Of a DNA stretch of 48,491 bases, positions 6,973 to 16,040 are shown piece after piece; within the stretch, counting starts at the first letter, position 1; every line of letters starts with the position of its first letter. The notes beneath the pieces were generated by a model. It did no database searches. It was not told the origin of the DNA and saw nothing but the letters and a program-made list of their open reading frames with translations. Source of the DNA: Bacilli bacterium (lineage in GTDB: Bacteria > Bacillota_I > Bacilli_A > RF39 > UBA660); contig JAFQID010000047.1 in the NCBI GenBank assembly GCA_017397685.1, positions 1-48,491 on the forward strand. Reading direction: 5' to 3'. A program made the translations under genes and the position numbers.

Positions 6973-7962
6973 TTATAAGGCCCCGACTGAGTTTGCAAAA
7001 ATAAGCATAAAGAATGTTATTGTATTATGTAAACTGTGTATTAACATAGGTGTATAAATGTTTTTTTTGTCATAATAAGCGAGTGCGAATGCGAATCCAA
7101 GAGAACCGTATGGTATTACATAAATCAAGTCTATTAATGAAAAATCTAGTGTTATTATGTGTGCAAGCCCAAATAGCACTCCACAAGTTAAAGCATAAAA
7201 CCATTTGTTTTTAAATATGTTTCTAAGTGATTTTCTAAATACTAATTCTTCGGTAATTGGTGCGAATATTGATATACTTAAAAATGAATATAGTGGTAAT
7301 TTAAACATTGTTTCTCTTACTAGGCTTTCGTTTTGTGATATCTCTCCTACTGTCATATTTATAAATAAATTAGATAAAGCCATTATACCAAGTCCTATAA
7401 AATAGTATTTTAATCCTAACTTGATTGATTCTTTATAATCAGATTTAAATATTTTAAATTCTTTTATTAAGTCTTTTTTATAAATTATGTAAAGAAAAAA
7501 TATAAATAACCCATTGGCCAGTAATGCTGATACTGTGTGATTTTTTATAATTAAATATATAAAAATCATTAAGGTATCTGGTACTATAAACATACTAGTG
7601 ATTACAATTGTGCATTTTGTTATTTCATCCATATTTTTTAATAATGGTAAGTTTTTTTGATTGCCTCTTAGTACATTAATCATACCTATTATTTCATATA
7701 CTCCAAATATTATTATTAATGCGCATATAAATATAATATTTCCAAGAGTTAAACTATTTAAGTAATCTGGTATCGTCTGTGCGGATACATCCCCTATTAT
7801 TAAATAAGTAAGCAAAAATATAGCTGTTTTTATTAAAAATAAGTTTTTCCCTGTTTTAGCATGATGTTTTACAAAATCTGAGTTTTTATTATAAATATAA
7901 GGCACTAAAAATAATATACCTAGGTATGATAATATTGCTAGTAATTTATTTTCTTTTTTCAT
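6973..7962 (-). CDS. CPBP-family intramembrane protease with Tic20/DUF4870-like N-terminus
   Basis: 329-residue multi-pass membrane protein. The C-terminal part carries the CPBP (Abi/CAAX protease) motifs: EE-x3-R in TEELVFRKSL, FGLAHI and the final HSLHN, which together form the glutamate/histidine active site in the membrane. The N-terminal about 120 residues are a separate unit: LLAILSYLGILFLVPYIYN followed by VKHHAKTG is typical of DUF4870/Tic20-like proteins, giving a fusion. It is the first gene of a two-gene unit with the degenerate phosphoesterase (1-nt gap). A good promoter lies at 8004-8032 and GGAAAGAG precedes the ATG. CPBP proteins act in prenyl-protein processing or bacteriocin self-immunity; the substrate here is unknown. 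Confidence 0.8.
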   Translation of the reverse strand: MKKENKLLAILSYLGILFLVPYIYNKNSDFVKHHAKTGKNLFLIKTAIFLLTYLIIGDVSAQTIPDYLNSLTLGNIIFICALIIIFGVYEIIGMINVLRGNQKNLPLLKNMDEITKCTIVITSMFIVPDTLMIFIYLIIKNHTVSALLANGLFIFFLYIIYKKDLIKEFKIFKSDYKESIKLGLKYYFIGLGIMALSNLFINMTVGEISQNESLVRETMFKLPLYSFLSISIFAPITEELVFRKSLRNIFKNKWFYALTCGVLFGLAHIITLDFSLIDLIYVIPYGSLGFAFALAYYDKKNIYTPMLIHSLHNTITFFMLIFANSVGAL

Positions 7963-8003
7963 ATTTTTCTCTCTTTCCTAACTTGTATGTTATTACTATA
8001 AAA

Positions 8004-8032
8004 ATTATATTATATTTTGTTTTTTTTGTAAA
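8004..8032 (-). promoter_or_regulatory. Promoter of CPBP-phosphoesterase unit
   Basis: On the minus strand TTTACA (8027-8032) and TATAAT (8004-8009) are 17 nt apart. It is divergent from the tex promoter. Confidence 0.65.
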
Positions 8033-8056
8033 GTATAGTGTGAAACTGTCTTGAAC

Positions 8057-8084
8057 TTGACAGGTTTGATTGTTAAAATATAAT
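8057..8084 (+). promoter_or_regulatory. Promoter of tex
   Basis: TTGACA (8057-8062) and TATAAT (8079-8084) are both perfect matches, 16 nt apart, followed by AAGGAGAG and the ATG at 8108. Confidence 0.8.
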
Positions 8085-8107
8085 GGTATGGTTAAGGAGA
8101 GATAGGA

Positions 8108-10252
8108 ATGAATGAACAAATAATTACTAATATTAGTGATGAGCTTGGTGTTACGGTTAGTCAAGTTAATAGTACTTTAAAACTACTTGAAGATGGTAAT
8201 ACTATTCCTTTTATAGCTAGATATAGAAAGGAAGTTACTAATAATTTAGATGAGGAACAAATTAGAAAGATAAGTGATGTATATAATTATGAGCTTTCTT
8301 TACTTAAAAGAAAAGAAGATGTAATTAGACTTATTGATGAAAAAGGTATGCTTACTGATGAAATTAAAGAATCTATTATGAAAGCTAAAAAGTTGGTTGA
8401 GGTTGAAGATATTTATTTACCATTCAAGGAAAAGAAAAAAACTAAGGCTACTGAGGCTATTAAAAATGGACTTGAAGGACTTGCTAAAATTATTATGAGC
8501 TTTCCTGATAATTTTGATGTAAGTAAGGTTTGCTCTAAGTTTTTAAATGATAATGTTAAAGATAATGAAAGTGCTTTAGAGGGTGCTGGGTATATTATTG
8601 CTGAGTGGATTAGTGATAATGCTGGATATAGAAAATGGATTAGAAGTTTTATTTGGAAAAGTGGCACTTTAAAATCAAAAATCAAGAAAGATGCAGTAGA
8701 TGAAAAGAAAGTGTATGAAATATATTATGATTTTGAAGAAGCGATTAGAAGTATTAAACCACATAGAGTTCTTGCGGTTAATCGTGGTGAGGATGAAAAA
8801 ATATTAAAGGTTAGCGTAGAATATGATAATGATAAAATAGTTGAATATTTAAAATCAAAAGTTATTAAAAGTGAAAGCTCACCTTGTGCTTGTTATGTTA
8901 TCTCTGCGATTAATGATAGTTTAAAAAGATTAATTTTGCCTAGTATGGAAAGAGAGATTAGAGCGGAATTAACTGAGAAAAGTGAAGATGTTTCTATAGA
9001 GGTATTTAAAGATAATCTTGAGCATTTACTTTTGATACCACCTATGAAAGATAAAACTGTTTTAGGACTTGATCCGGCTTATAGAACTGGTTGTAAGCTT
9101 GCAGTAATTTCAAACACTTCTAAGGTACTTGAAATTACCGTTATTTATCCTCACGAGCCTAAAAACGAATGGGAAAAATCTAAATTAATTATGAAAGCTT
9201 TAATTAATAAATATAAAGTAGATATTATTGCTATTGGTAATGGAACGGCTTCAAGAGAAAGTGAAAAGCTTGCTAGTGAGGTTTGTAAAGAGATGCCAGG
9301 GCTTAAGTATGTTATTGTTAATGAGGCTGGTGCGAGTGTATATTCTGCGAGTAAGCTTGCTATTGAAGAGTTTCCTGATTTACATGTTGAGGAGCGAAGT
9401 GCTATAAGCATTGCTAGAAGACTACAAGATCCTTTAAATGAACTTGTTAAGATTGATCCAAAATCTATTGGTGTTGGACAGTATCAACATGATGTATCTG
9501 AAAAGAAATTAAGTGAATCACTAGATTTTGTTGTAACTAAATCTGTTAATAAGGTGGGTGTTGATATTAATACGGCTAGTCCATCAATTTTAAAATATAT
9601 TTCAGGTCTTACTAAAACAGCTATTAATAAAATAATAGATTATAGAGAAAATAATGGTAAGATTATGTCTAGAGAAGAAATTAAAAAGAAAAAGATACTT
9701 AGTGATAAAGTATTTGAACAATCTATTGGATTTATGAGAATTAACGATGGATTAAATCCTTTAGATACTACTAGTATTCACTTTGAAAGTTATGATAAAA
9801 CTAATAAGTTATTAAACGAACTTGGTCTTAGTTATAACGATATTGGTAGTGAAAAATTAATTAATGTTTTAGATAGCATTGATTTAAACGATGTTTCAAA
9901 GAAACTTGATATTGATTTGTTTACATTAAATGATATTATTTCATGTTTAAAAGAACCTAATAGAGATTACAGAGATGATTTTGATGCTCCCCTACTTAAA
10001 AGTGATATATTAAATATAGATAATCTAACTATAGGTATGAAACTTGAGGGAACTGTTAGAAATGTAGTTGATTTTGGTGCTTTTGTAGATATTGGTATTA
10101 AGAATGATGGACTTGTACATATTTCCAAGATTACTAATAAGTTCATTAAACATCCTAGTGAGGTTTTATCAGTTGGTGATATTGTTACATGTTATGTTAT
10201 TGATATTAATAAGGATAAAGGAAAGGTTTCTTTGTCACTTATTAGTGAGTAG
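8108..10252 (+). CDS. tex: RNA-binding transcription accessory protein Tex
   Basis: 714 residues, the usual length for Tex, a cytoplasmic nucleic-acid-binding protein tied to transcription elongation and transcript turnover. In order: an N-terminal helical Tex domain (ITNISDELGVTVSQVNSTL...), a YqgF/RNase-H-like domain beginning near residue 315 (VLGLDPAYRTGCKLAVI), tandem helix-hairpin-helix elements (VGVDINTASPSILKYISGL), and a C-terminal S1 RNA-binding domain (GTVRNVVDFGAFVDIGIK...). It is monocistronic with its own consensus promoter, strong SD and terminator. Nothing unusual is seen. Confidence 0.95.
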   Translation: MNEQIITNISDELGVTVSQVNSTLKLLEDGNTIPFIARYRKEVTNNLDEEQIRKISDVYNYELSLLKRKEDVIRLIDEKGMLTDEIKESIMKAKKLVEVEDIYLPFKEKKKTKATEAIKNGLEGLAKIIMSFPDNFDVSKVCSKFLNDNVKDNESALEGAGYIIAEWISDNAGYRKWIRSFIWKSGTLKSKIKKDAVDEKKVYEIYYDFEEAIRSIKPHRVLAVNRGEDEKILKVSVEYDNDKIVEYLKSKVIKSESSPCACYVISAINDSLKRLILPSMEREIRAELTEKSEDVSIEVFKDNLEHLLLIPPMKDKTVLGLDPAYRTGCKLAVISNTSKVLEITVIYPHEPKNEWEKSKLIMKALINKYKVDIIAIGNGTASRESEKLASEVCKEMPGLKYVIVNEAGASVYSASKLAIEEFPDLHVEERSAISIARRLQDPLNELVKIDPKSIGVGQYQHDVSEKKLSESLDFVVTKSVNKVGVDINTASPSILKYISGLTKTAINKIIDYRENNGKIMSREEIKKKKILSDKVFEQSIGFMRINDGLNPLDTTSIHFESYDKTNKLLNELGLSYNDIGSEKLINVLDSIDLNDVSKKLDIDLFTLNDIISCLKEPNRDYRDDFDAPLLKSDILNIDNLTIGMKLEGTVRNVVDFGAFVDIGIKNDGLVHISKITNKFIKHPSEVLSVGDIVTCYVIDINKDKGKVSLSLISE

Positions 10253-10253
10253 T

Positions 10254-10286
10254 TAAAAAACTATTACAGATTCGTAATAGTTTTTG
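10254..10286 (+). terminator. Terminator of tex
   Basis: CTATTAC (10261-10267) pairs with GTAATAG (10274-10280) around AGATTC, with an A-run before and T-run after the stem; it could also stop minus-strand transcription. Confidence 0.85.
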
Positions 10287-10335
10287 TTTTAGTATCTAAA
10301 CTATTTAATATTCTTTTATGCAAATAGAGGTTAAT

Positions 10336-10722
10336 TTAATTTTTCTTTAAATAGTCATCTAATTTTTTATTTACTTCATATTTTTGAATTTCTTTGCATA
10401 TAATTTCCATTTTATCTCCAACAACTATTAATTCATTATCATTTATGACAATATGTATAGTGTTGTTATTTTTATTTAGTTTAAAACTGTTAATTAAAAT
10501 ACTTGCATTTAAAAAATCAAATTCTAGTTTACTTACATTATATATTTTTATACTCATAATTATATCTTCTATTTTTTCAAAATAGTAACTAAGTCCCATT
10601 CCTTTACATGATACATCAATTTGAAAATAAGATTTTTCTAATTTTATTCCTATAACCTCAGAATCATGTAATTCATTTTCAATTAAAAGTTTTTTTATAT
10701 ATTCTTCTTTGTTATATAACAT
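10336..10722 (-). CDS. Hypothetical protein, 128 aa
   Basis: Not recognised. The protein is soluble and predicted to be beta-rich, starting with a short helix (NKEEYIKKLLIENELHDSEV) followed by alternating hydrophobic strands. The LHDSEV-plus-strand opening recalls small Bacillota proteins often annotated as DUFs or immunity-like proteins, but this is not enough for a name. The start at 10722 is preceded by AAAGGAAC; an upstream in-frame ATG at 10776 lies within the promoter-like region (TATAAT on the minus strand at 10763-10768) and is unlikely. It stands alone between tex and a phosphodiesterase gene, both separated by over 80 bp. Confidence 0.6.
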   Translation of the reverse strand: MLYNKEEYIKKLLIENELHDSEVIGIKLEKSYFQIDVSCKGMGLSYYFEKIEDIIMSIKIYNVSKLEFDFLNASILINSFKLNKNNNTIHIVINDNELIVVGDKMEIICKEIQKYEVNKKLDDYLKKN

Positions 10723-10872
10723 AATTATATGTTCCTTTCTTTTTCTTATTTTTATTAGTAATATTATACTAATCATTTTTAGAATATTCTAGTTTACTTT
10801 CGAGGTCAATGAGTTTGATTTTTTTTATAAATCTTTATTTAGAAATTGAAAGAACTTAAAAAAATTGTTTTA

Positions 10873-11982
10873 CTATTTGCAATCAATAACTATTAAAGGA
10901 ACATAAATTTCATCATCTGTATAACCGGCATGCTGCGATTTTAATTCTTCAAACCCTCTATAAATCAATGTTTTGTTGGTTTTAGCAATTGCTAAATAAT
11001 CTCCTAGTGAATCTCTAATAATTTCATTTTCTTCACCATCACCAAAAAGTTTAGATTCAATCACATCACTAATTGTATATAAATCAAAGTCACTACTAAA
11101 ATATTTATCAAATAATCTCTCAAATTCTTTTTTCTTTTCTTCTTTTATAAAAAAATTAATTGTTCTTGGCTCTAATGAAGTGTTTTTTGAAAGACATTCA
11201 ACTATATCTGGGTAATTATTCAAGTCTATGTTTTCAACATTTATATGTCCGTGATCTGCTACAACAAATATAATAGTATCTTTTATTTTTTTACTCAATT
11301 CTTCAATTGCATCGTTTAAATTAACAATTATTTTTTTTACTTCGTTGCTATCACATCCAAGCTCATGCATCGAACTATCTGGTTCAGGATTATAAGCATA
11401 AATATATTTTTTGCCACTTTCATTACATATACTTTCTATGATATTAAACATGTCATTTATATCTTTATAAGGATTTTTGCCAAAAGGAAATAACGGATAT
11501 CCTTTATAATTTGTTTCACTATTTAAAGAATCCATTATTGTTGTTTCTTTCATATGTTTATTACGATATTCTATCGCTTCTTTCAATGGTCTAAATTCCT
11601 TATCAGTTTGTCGTGATCCAATAAAAGTAGTGATAACTTCGTCAATATCTTTATAGTACATGAACCATCCTAACATTCCGGATTCAATTGGATTTAAGCC
11701 AGTCAATATTGAAGTGGTTGCTGCTACTGTTGTTGCTGGAAAGACTGTTGTAATAGATTTTATTCTATTTTTTATTAAAAATGAATCCTTTTCTAACATT
11801 CTATCCATAATATTTGACCCCATGCCATCACATAGAATTGTAACTATATTTTTTGGTTTTTTATTTTCCAATATTTCATCTATATAATCTAAGGTATTGT
11901 GTTTATATTCAAGCCCAAAATATTTTTGTATGGAACAAGCCAAATTTGTTAAGCACTCATTATAATTGTTTTTAACTATCAT
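10873..11982 (-). CDS. Alkaline-phosphatase-superfamily phosphodiesterase (type I PDE/NPP-like)
   Basis: 369 residues, cytoplasmic by lack of a signal peptide. Metal-site residues of the nucleotide pyrophosphatase/phosphodiesterase branch are visible: LCDGMGSN near residue 50, the nucleophile region VFPATTVAATTSILTG (candidate Thr in PATT), the Asp/His site in PDSSMHELGCD, VADHGHIN, and HAGYTDDE near the C-terminus. It would hydrolyse a phosphodiester or phosphomonoester substrate that cannot be identified from sequence. GAGGAG precedes the ATG. The gene begins 30 nt after the first DUF1016 gene and may be cotranscribed with it. Confidence 0.8.
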   Translation of the reverse strand: MIVKNNYNECLTNLACSIQKYFGLEYKHNTLDYIDEILENKKPKNIVTILCDGMGSNIMDRMLEKDSFLIKNRIKSITTVFPATTVAATTSILTGLNPIESGMLGWFMYYKDIDEVITTFIGSRQTDKEFRPLKEAIEYRNKHMKETTIMDSLNSETNYKGYPLFPFGKNPYKDINDMFNIIESICNESGKKYIYAYNPEPDSSMHELGCDSNEVKKIIVNLNDAIEELSKKIKDTIIFVVADHGHINVENIDLNNYPDIVECLSKNTSLEPRTINFFIKEEKKKEFERLFDKYFSSDFDLYTISDVIESKLFGDGEENEIIRDSLGDYLAIAKTNKTLIYRGFEELKSQHAGYTDDEIYVPLIVIDCK

Positions 11983-12012
11983 AATATCAACTCCTCATCT
12001 ATATTCATTATA

Positions 12013-12897
12013 TCACACCAATTCATATTTTCTAGATATAATTCTATTGTCTGAACAATATTTTATTACATATTTGTTTTCTTCTTTGCAGATTATTATT
12101 CCTATTGTTTCGTTTTGGTAACTTTTCCTTAAGTTTTCGTTAATGTAATTCATATATATTTGTATTTGACCAATGTGATCCTTTTTTAGTTCTGTTATTT
12201 TAAGTTCAATAACTACAAAAGAATTATATTCATAATTAAATAGTAGTAAGTCTATATAATTATATTTTCCATCTATTTTAATTTTATATTCACTTCCTAT
12301 AAAACTAAATGCATTACCTAATTCTTTCATAAAAGATTCAATATCTTCTAAAATTAACTTTTGCAAAATCTTCTCTGATATAATTTCATGACTGGTTTTG
12401 TTTTTTATGATTATTGGATTAGGTATTGAATCTTTTATATTGATATTATTATAAACTATTAACTTTAGTTTAGCTTGTTCTGATAATCTATTGTATTCAT
12501 TAGTTTTTATCTTATTTTCAAGTTCTCTTACAGAATAAAAATTTTCTACTGCGGCTTTACTGTAATAATTCATTTCATCAGTAGTTTTTAACGTAATAAG
12601 TAATTTATAATGACTCCAAGATAATTCGTGCCACAGTGTAGCACCTTTTTTTATCATACGATAAAACTGTCTTATTCTTTTTAAGTTTGTTTCGTTATAT
12701 TTTTTACCAACTTCAATCATTAGTTTCTCTGAATATTTTTTTATAATCGATTCACCGTAATGTTTTCCTGCTTCACTTAACATTTTACCAACATTATAAT
12801 AAGTATTCAAATCACTTTTATTAATTGAATAGCTTTTTATTTTTCTGTTTATCTCATTATCTATGAGTTCATTTCTTATTTCATTATAATAATTCAT
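12013..12897 (-). CDS. DUF1016/YhcG-type PDDEXK nuclease-like protein, copy 1
   Basis: 294 residues. The N-terminal DUF1016 helical domain (YNVGKMLSEAGKHYGESI, KYNETNLKRIRQFYR, LSWSHYKLL) is followed by a PD-(D/E)xK nuclease core with Asp in YIDLLLF, E-x-K in VVIELKI and the downstream Gln in GQIQIYMNY. YhcG-type proteins are predicted DNA nucleases, sometimes near restriction systems; no methylase or specificity gene is here. AGGAGG precedes the ATG. A paralogue with about half its residues identical by eye sits at 36544-37434, and the two share promoter and upstream stem-loop (see 12927-12955 and 12982-13038). Confidence 0.8.
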   Translation of the reverse strand: MNYYNEIRNELIDNEINRKIKSYSINKSDLNTYYNVGKMLSEAGKHYGESIIKKYSEKLMIEVGKKYNETNLKRIRQFYRMIKKGATLWHELSWSHYKLLITLKTTDEMNYYSKAAVENFYSVRELENKIKTNEYNRLSEQAKLKLIVYNNINIKDSIPNPIIIKNKTSHEIISEKILQKLILEDIESFMKELGNAFSFIGSEYKIKIDGKYNYIDLLLFNYEYNSFVVIELKITELKKDHIGQIQIYMNYINENLRKSYQNETIGIIICKEENKYVIKYCSDNRIISRKYELV

Positions 12898-12926
12898 TTT
12901 TCCTCCTTTTGTTTAACTTGTTTTAT

Positions 12927-12955
12927 ATATTACTGAACTCAAATAAATAATGCAA
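12927..12955 (-). promoter_or_regulatory. Promoter of DUF1016 copy 1
   Basis: On the minus strand TTGCAT (12950-12955) and TAATAT (12927-12932) are 17 nt apart. The same two hexamers with the same spacing stand before copy 2 at 37472-37500. Confidence 0.65.
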
Positions 12956-12981
12956 ATTGATATATTGTGATTTTAAGAAAA

Positions 12982-13038
12982 TAAAAAGTATGTAAAATTA
13001 ATTTATTTATTGGTAATAATTAATTTTTACATACTTAA
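12982..13038 (-). terminator. Long AT-rich stem-loop after trigger factor (family copy A)
   Basis: AAGTATGTAAAA-TTAAT (from 12986) pairs with ATTAATTTTTACATACTT (ending 13036), one bulged base. On the minus strand a T-rich stretch follows, so it can terminate tig. Related stem-loops occur at 37531-37582 and 42848-42891. Confidence 0.7.
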
Positions 13039-13070
13039 TTAATGTTGTTTTTGAAAAATATATTGTTTTA

Positions 13071-14321
13071 TTATTTTTCTTGTTTTTCTCCAGTTACTAT
13101 TTCCATTGCTTTTCTCATAAGCATATCATATTTGAATAAATCTTTTGGAGATTGTTTTAAGAATTCTTCTTTTGTGATTTGATATTTCTCACATGTATTT
13201 TTGATTTGTTCATTAAGTTCTTCTTCAGAAACTTCTATTTTTTCTAATTTTATAATTTCATCTATTACAAGTCTATAACTTATTCTTTTGTCAGCCTCAT
13301 CTTTTAGTTGTTCTTTTAGACCATCCATGTCTGTATTACAGAATTTTAAATAATCTTCTAGTTTCATACCTTGCATTTGAAGTTTGCTTGAAAATTCTTT
13401 TACTAGTCTCTCTACTTCTTCGTTTGTCATTTCTTCTGGTATTTCAAACTCAGCGCTTTCTAGTATTTTGTCTAAACATTTAAATAGATGTTCATCGTTT
13501 ATAGCAAACTCTTTTTCAGCTGTTTTTGATTCTTTTATGTAGTTTTTTAAGTCTTCTAGAGTTTTTACTTCTGGTAAGTTTAAATCTTCAAAAAACTCAT
13601 CATTAAACTCTGGATATACTTTTTCTTTTACTTCTTTTACTTCTACTTTAAACACTACAGGTGCACCTTTTAATTCTTCTGAATGATAGTTTTCTGGGAA
13701 TGTAATATCTATATCTTTTTTATCACCAGTTTTAAGTCCTACTAGTGCTTCTTCGAATCCTGGAATGAATGTGTGAGATCCTATTTCTAATGAATAATTT
13801 TCACCTTTTCCACCTTTGAACGGAACATTGTCTTTAAATCCTTCGAAATCTATTACAGCTATGTTTCCTTCTTTTATTTTTTCGTCTATTGTTTTTAAAT
13901 CAACGAATTGCTCTTTTAATGAAGTTATTTCACTTTCTATTTCTTCATCTGTTACTTCTACTTTATCTTTTTTAATTTTTAAATCTTTGTATTTTCCAAG
14001 TTTTATTTCTGGAGCACTTACGATTGTAAATTCTACTTCTATGTAATCTTTATTTATATCATTTACACTTATTTCGGGAGTAGCTGCTGGGATAATAGTA
14101 TCTTTATCTTCCATTAACTGTGTATAAAGAATATCTACTGCATTATCAACTGCATCCATGTATAAACTTTCTATTCCGAATTTCTTTATGTATATTTCTT
14201 TAGTAACTTGTCCTTTTCTAAATCCGTCTACTTTTGCATCCTTTTTTTTAAGTTCAAATGCTTTATCTAAGCATTCTGTCCACTGTTTTCCTTCTAATTT
14301 TAATGTATAACTTTTTTTCAT
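13071..14321 (-). CDS. tig: Trigger factor
   Basis: Ribosome-associated chaperone and peptidyl-prolyl isomerase, 416 residues. The ribosome-docking signature GFRKG lies at residues 33-37, about ten residues earlier than in E. coli, so the first strand of the N-domain is shortened. The FKBP-type domain (about 145-235) is recognised by IDFEGFKDNVPFKGGKGENY and IPGFEEALVGLKTGD. The long helical C-domain completes the protein. AAAGGAG precedes the ATG. It follows greA by 12 nt and shares its promoter; stem-loop A ends the transcript. Confidence 0.93.
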   Translation of the reverse strand: MKKSYTLKLEGKQWTECLDKAFELKKKDAKVDGFRKGQVTKEIYIKKFGIESLYMDAVDNAVDILYTQLMEDKDTIIPAATPEISVNDINKDYIEVEFTIVSAPEIKLGKYKDLKIKKDKVEVTDEEIESEITSLKEQFVDLKTIDEKIKEGNIAVIDFEGFKDNVPFKGGKGENYSLEIGSHTFIPGFEEALVGLKTGDKKDIDITFPENYHSEELKGAPVVFKVEVKEVKEKVYPEFNDEFFEDLNLPEVKTLEDLKNYIKESKTAEKEFAINDEHLFKCLDKILESAEFEIPEEMTNEEVERLVKEFSSKLQMQGMKLEDYLKFCNTDMDGLKEQLKDEADKRISYRLVIDEIIKLEKIEVSEEELNEQIKNTCEKYQITKEEFLKQSPKDLFKYDMLMRKAMEIVTGEKQEK

Positions 14322-14333
14322 AATTTTACTCCT

Positions 14334-14807
14334 TTAACATATTCTAACTATTTGTACTTTATATACACCATCAGGTGATGATACTTCTACTTCTTCTCCT
14401 GCTTTTTTACCAACTATTGCGGTTGCGATTGGGCTTTCATTTGATATTTTATTATTAAATGGATCAGCTTCATGGCTACCTACGATTTGGTATATTTCTG
14501 GTTCATCATCATCTTCATATTTTAATTCTACTTTACATCCTATTGTTACTTTATCAGATGCATTTTCTTCATCTGTGATAATTTTAGCGTGTTCAAGTGT
14601 ATATTCAAGTTCTACTATTCTTTTTTCAAGATTCGCTTGGTCTTCTCTAGCTTGCTCGTATTCTGAGTTTTCTGATAAATCTCCAAGTGCTCTTGCTTCT
14701 TTTAATGTTTGCATTACTTCTTTTCTTTTTTCTAATTTTAAATAATTTAATTCTGTTTCAAGTTCTAAAAATCCTTCACTTGTTAAATAAATATCTTTCT
14801 TTTTCAT
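14334..14807 (-). CDS. greA: Transcription elongation factor GreA
   Basis: 157 residues, the normal length. The N-terminal coiled coil (about 8-75) contains the tip region ALGDLSENSEYEQAREDQ, whose acidic residues enter the RNA polymerase secondary channel to promote transcript cleavage. The C-terminal FKBP-like domain ends EVEVSSPDGVYKVQIV. GGAGA precedes the ATG. It heads a two-gene unit with tig from the promoter at 14840-14868, which is embedded at the 3' end of trhP2. Confidence 0.95.
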   Translation of the reverse strand: MKKKDIYLTSEGFLELETELNYLKLEKRKEVMQTLKEARALGDLSENSEYEQAREDQANLEKRIVELEYTLEHAKIITDEENASDKVTIGCKVELKYEDDDEPEIYQIVGSHEADPFNNKISNESPIATAIVGKKAGEEVEVSSPDGVYKVQIVRIC

Positions 14808-14839
14808 TTATGTGGTCTCCTTCCCTTGCACATTAATAA

Positions 14840-14868
14840 ATGATACACTAAATATGGTAGATTGTCAA
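14840..14868 (-). promoter_or_regulatory. Promoter of greA-tig
   Basis: On the minus strand TTGACA (14863-14868) and TATCAT (14840-14845) are 17 nt apart. The -35 box overlaps the stop region of the upstream trhP2 gene. Confidence 0.75.
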
Positions 14869-16040
14869 GAAATTTCAACTCTCATCATGTCATATTTGTC
14901 TAGTTTGAATGGCACTTTTATTTTGATAATTTCTCCTGGATGAGGGGCTTTTTTTACATCTTCATTTTTAGCATTTTTCATTTCATTTATAGTATATTTT
15001 TTGACTTCATGATTTGGCCCGAAAAACTCTACTTTATCACCTATTTCAAACTTATTTCTTTGCTCGAGAGTTACTTCTTTTGTACTTTCGTTATAGTCTA
15101 GTACTATTGCTAGGAAGTCTTGATTACTTATTTCTACTCTTCCTGTATAGTACTGTTCTTCTACACCTGGAGGTTTGTTATAAAACTGAGGCGCGTTTTC
15201 TCTGTTTGAGCATCTTTCTAATATTTTTTTATAGTATGATATATCTTCTTTTGATAATGTGTTATTTAATTTTTTATCTATTACATTTCTATAGCATGAT
15301 GCGATTGTTGCGATATAGTATAAGCTTTTCATTCTTCCTTCTACTTTAAATGATTCTATATTTAAATCCATCATATCAGGTATATAATCTATCATATTTA
15401 AATCTTTTGAACTTATGAATAAATCTTTATCATAATTATTTTCAAATGCGAAACGACATACTTGTGAGCATCCACCTCTATTTGAGTCTCTTTTTGTTAC
15501 GTAATTTGAAAGTACACATCTTCCACTATATGATGTACACATAGCGCCATGGATAAATACTTCTATTTCTACATTTGTATTCTTTTTTATTTCGATAATG
15601 TCTTCTCTTGAGCATTCTCTTGCGAGTACTACTCTGTATGCTCCTAGGGATTCATAAAACTTTACAGCCTCTACGTTTGTTATAGATTTTTGTGTGGATA
15701 TAAAGAATTTAAGGTTTAATTTTTGCCTTTTTATTGATTCTATTACAGCAAGATCACTTACTATTACTGAGTCTACGTTTAATGTTTCTAGTGTTTTTAA
15801 GTATTCATCAAGATTTTTTAGGTCTTTACTGTGAAATATCATATTAACTGTTACATATACTTTCTTTCCTAAGTTATGAGCAAATTCTACTGCCTCTTTC
15901 ATTTCTTCTATCAAAAAGTTATTTGCGTTAGCTCTTAGAGAATAATCATAACCACCTATATATACTGCATCAGCTCCATATAAGCATGCGATTTTTAATC
16001 TTTCTAAGTCTCCTGCGGGCATTAATAGTTCGTATTTCAT
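14865..16040 (-). CDS. trhP2: U32-family tRNA hydroxylation protein (TrhP2/YrrO-like)
   Basis: 391 residues of the peptidase U32 family. In Bacillus the YrrN-YrrO pair works with YrrM in forming 5-(methoxy)hydroxyuridine at tRNA position 34, and the gene order here is the same. The protein opens with ELLMPAGDLERLKIACLYGADAVYIGG and has the cysteine cluster of the catalytic family (HGAMCTSYSGRCVLS, then GGCSQVCRF), a likely iron-sulphur site. A C-terminal beta-barrel extension completes it. Its start overlaps the TGA stop of trhP1 by 4 nt. Confidence 0.87.
   Translation of the reverse strand: MKYELLMPAGDLERLKIACLYGADAVYIGGYDYSLRANANNFLIEEMKEAVEFAHNLGKKVYVTVNMIFHSKDLKNLDEYLKTLETLNVDSVIVSDLAVIESIKRQKLNLKFFISTQKSITNVEAVKFYESLGAYRVVLARECSREDIIEIKKNTNVEIEVFIHGAMCTSYSGRCVLSNYVTKRDSNRGGCSQVCRFAFENNYDKDLFISSKDLNMIDYIPDMMDLNIESFKVEGRMKSLYYIATIASCYRNVIDKKLNNTLSKEDISYYKKILERCSNRENAPQFYNKPPGVEEQYYTGRVEISNQDFLAIVLDYNESTKEVTLEQRNKFEIGDKVEFFGPNHEVKKYTINEMKNAKNEDVKKAPHPGEIIKIKVPFKLDKYDMMRVEIS

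Noticed and set aside
12013..12897. Type I restriction-modification remnant or insertion element around the DUF1016 genes
   Set aside because: No methylase, specificity subunit, transposase or terminal inverted repeats are seen beside either copy.
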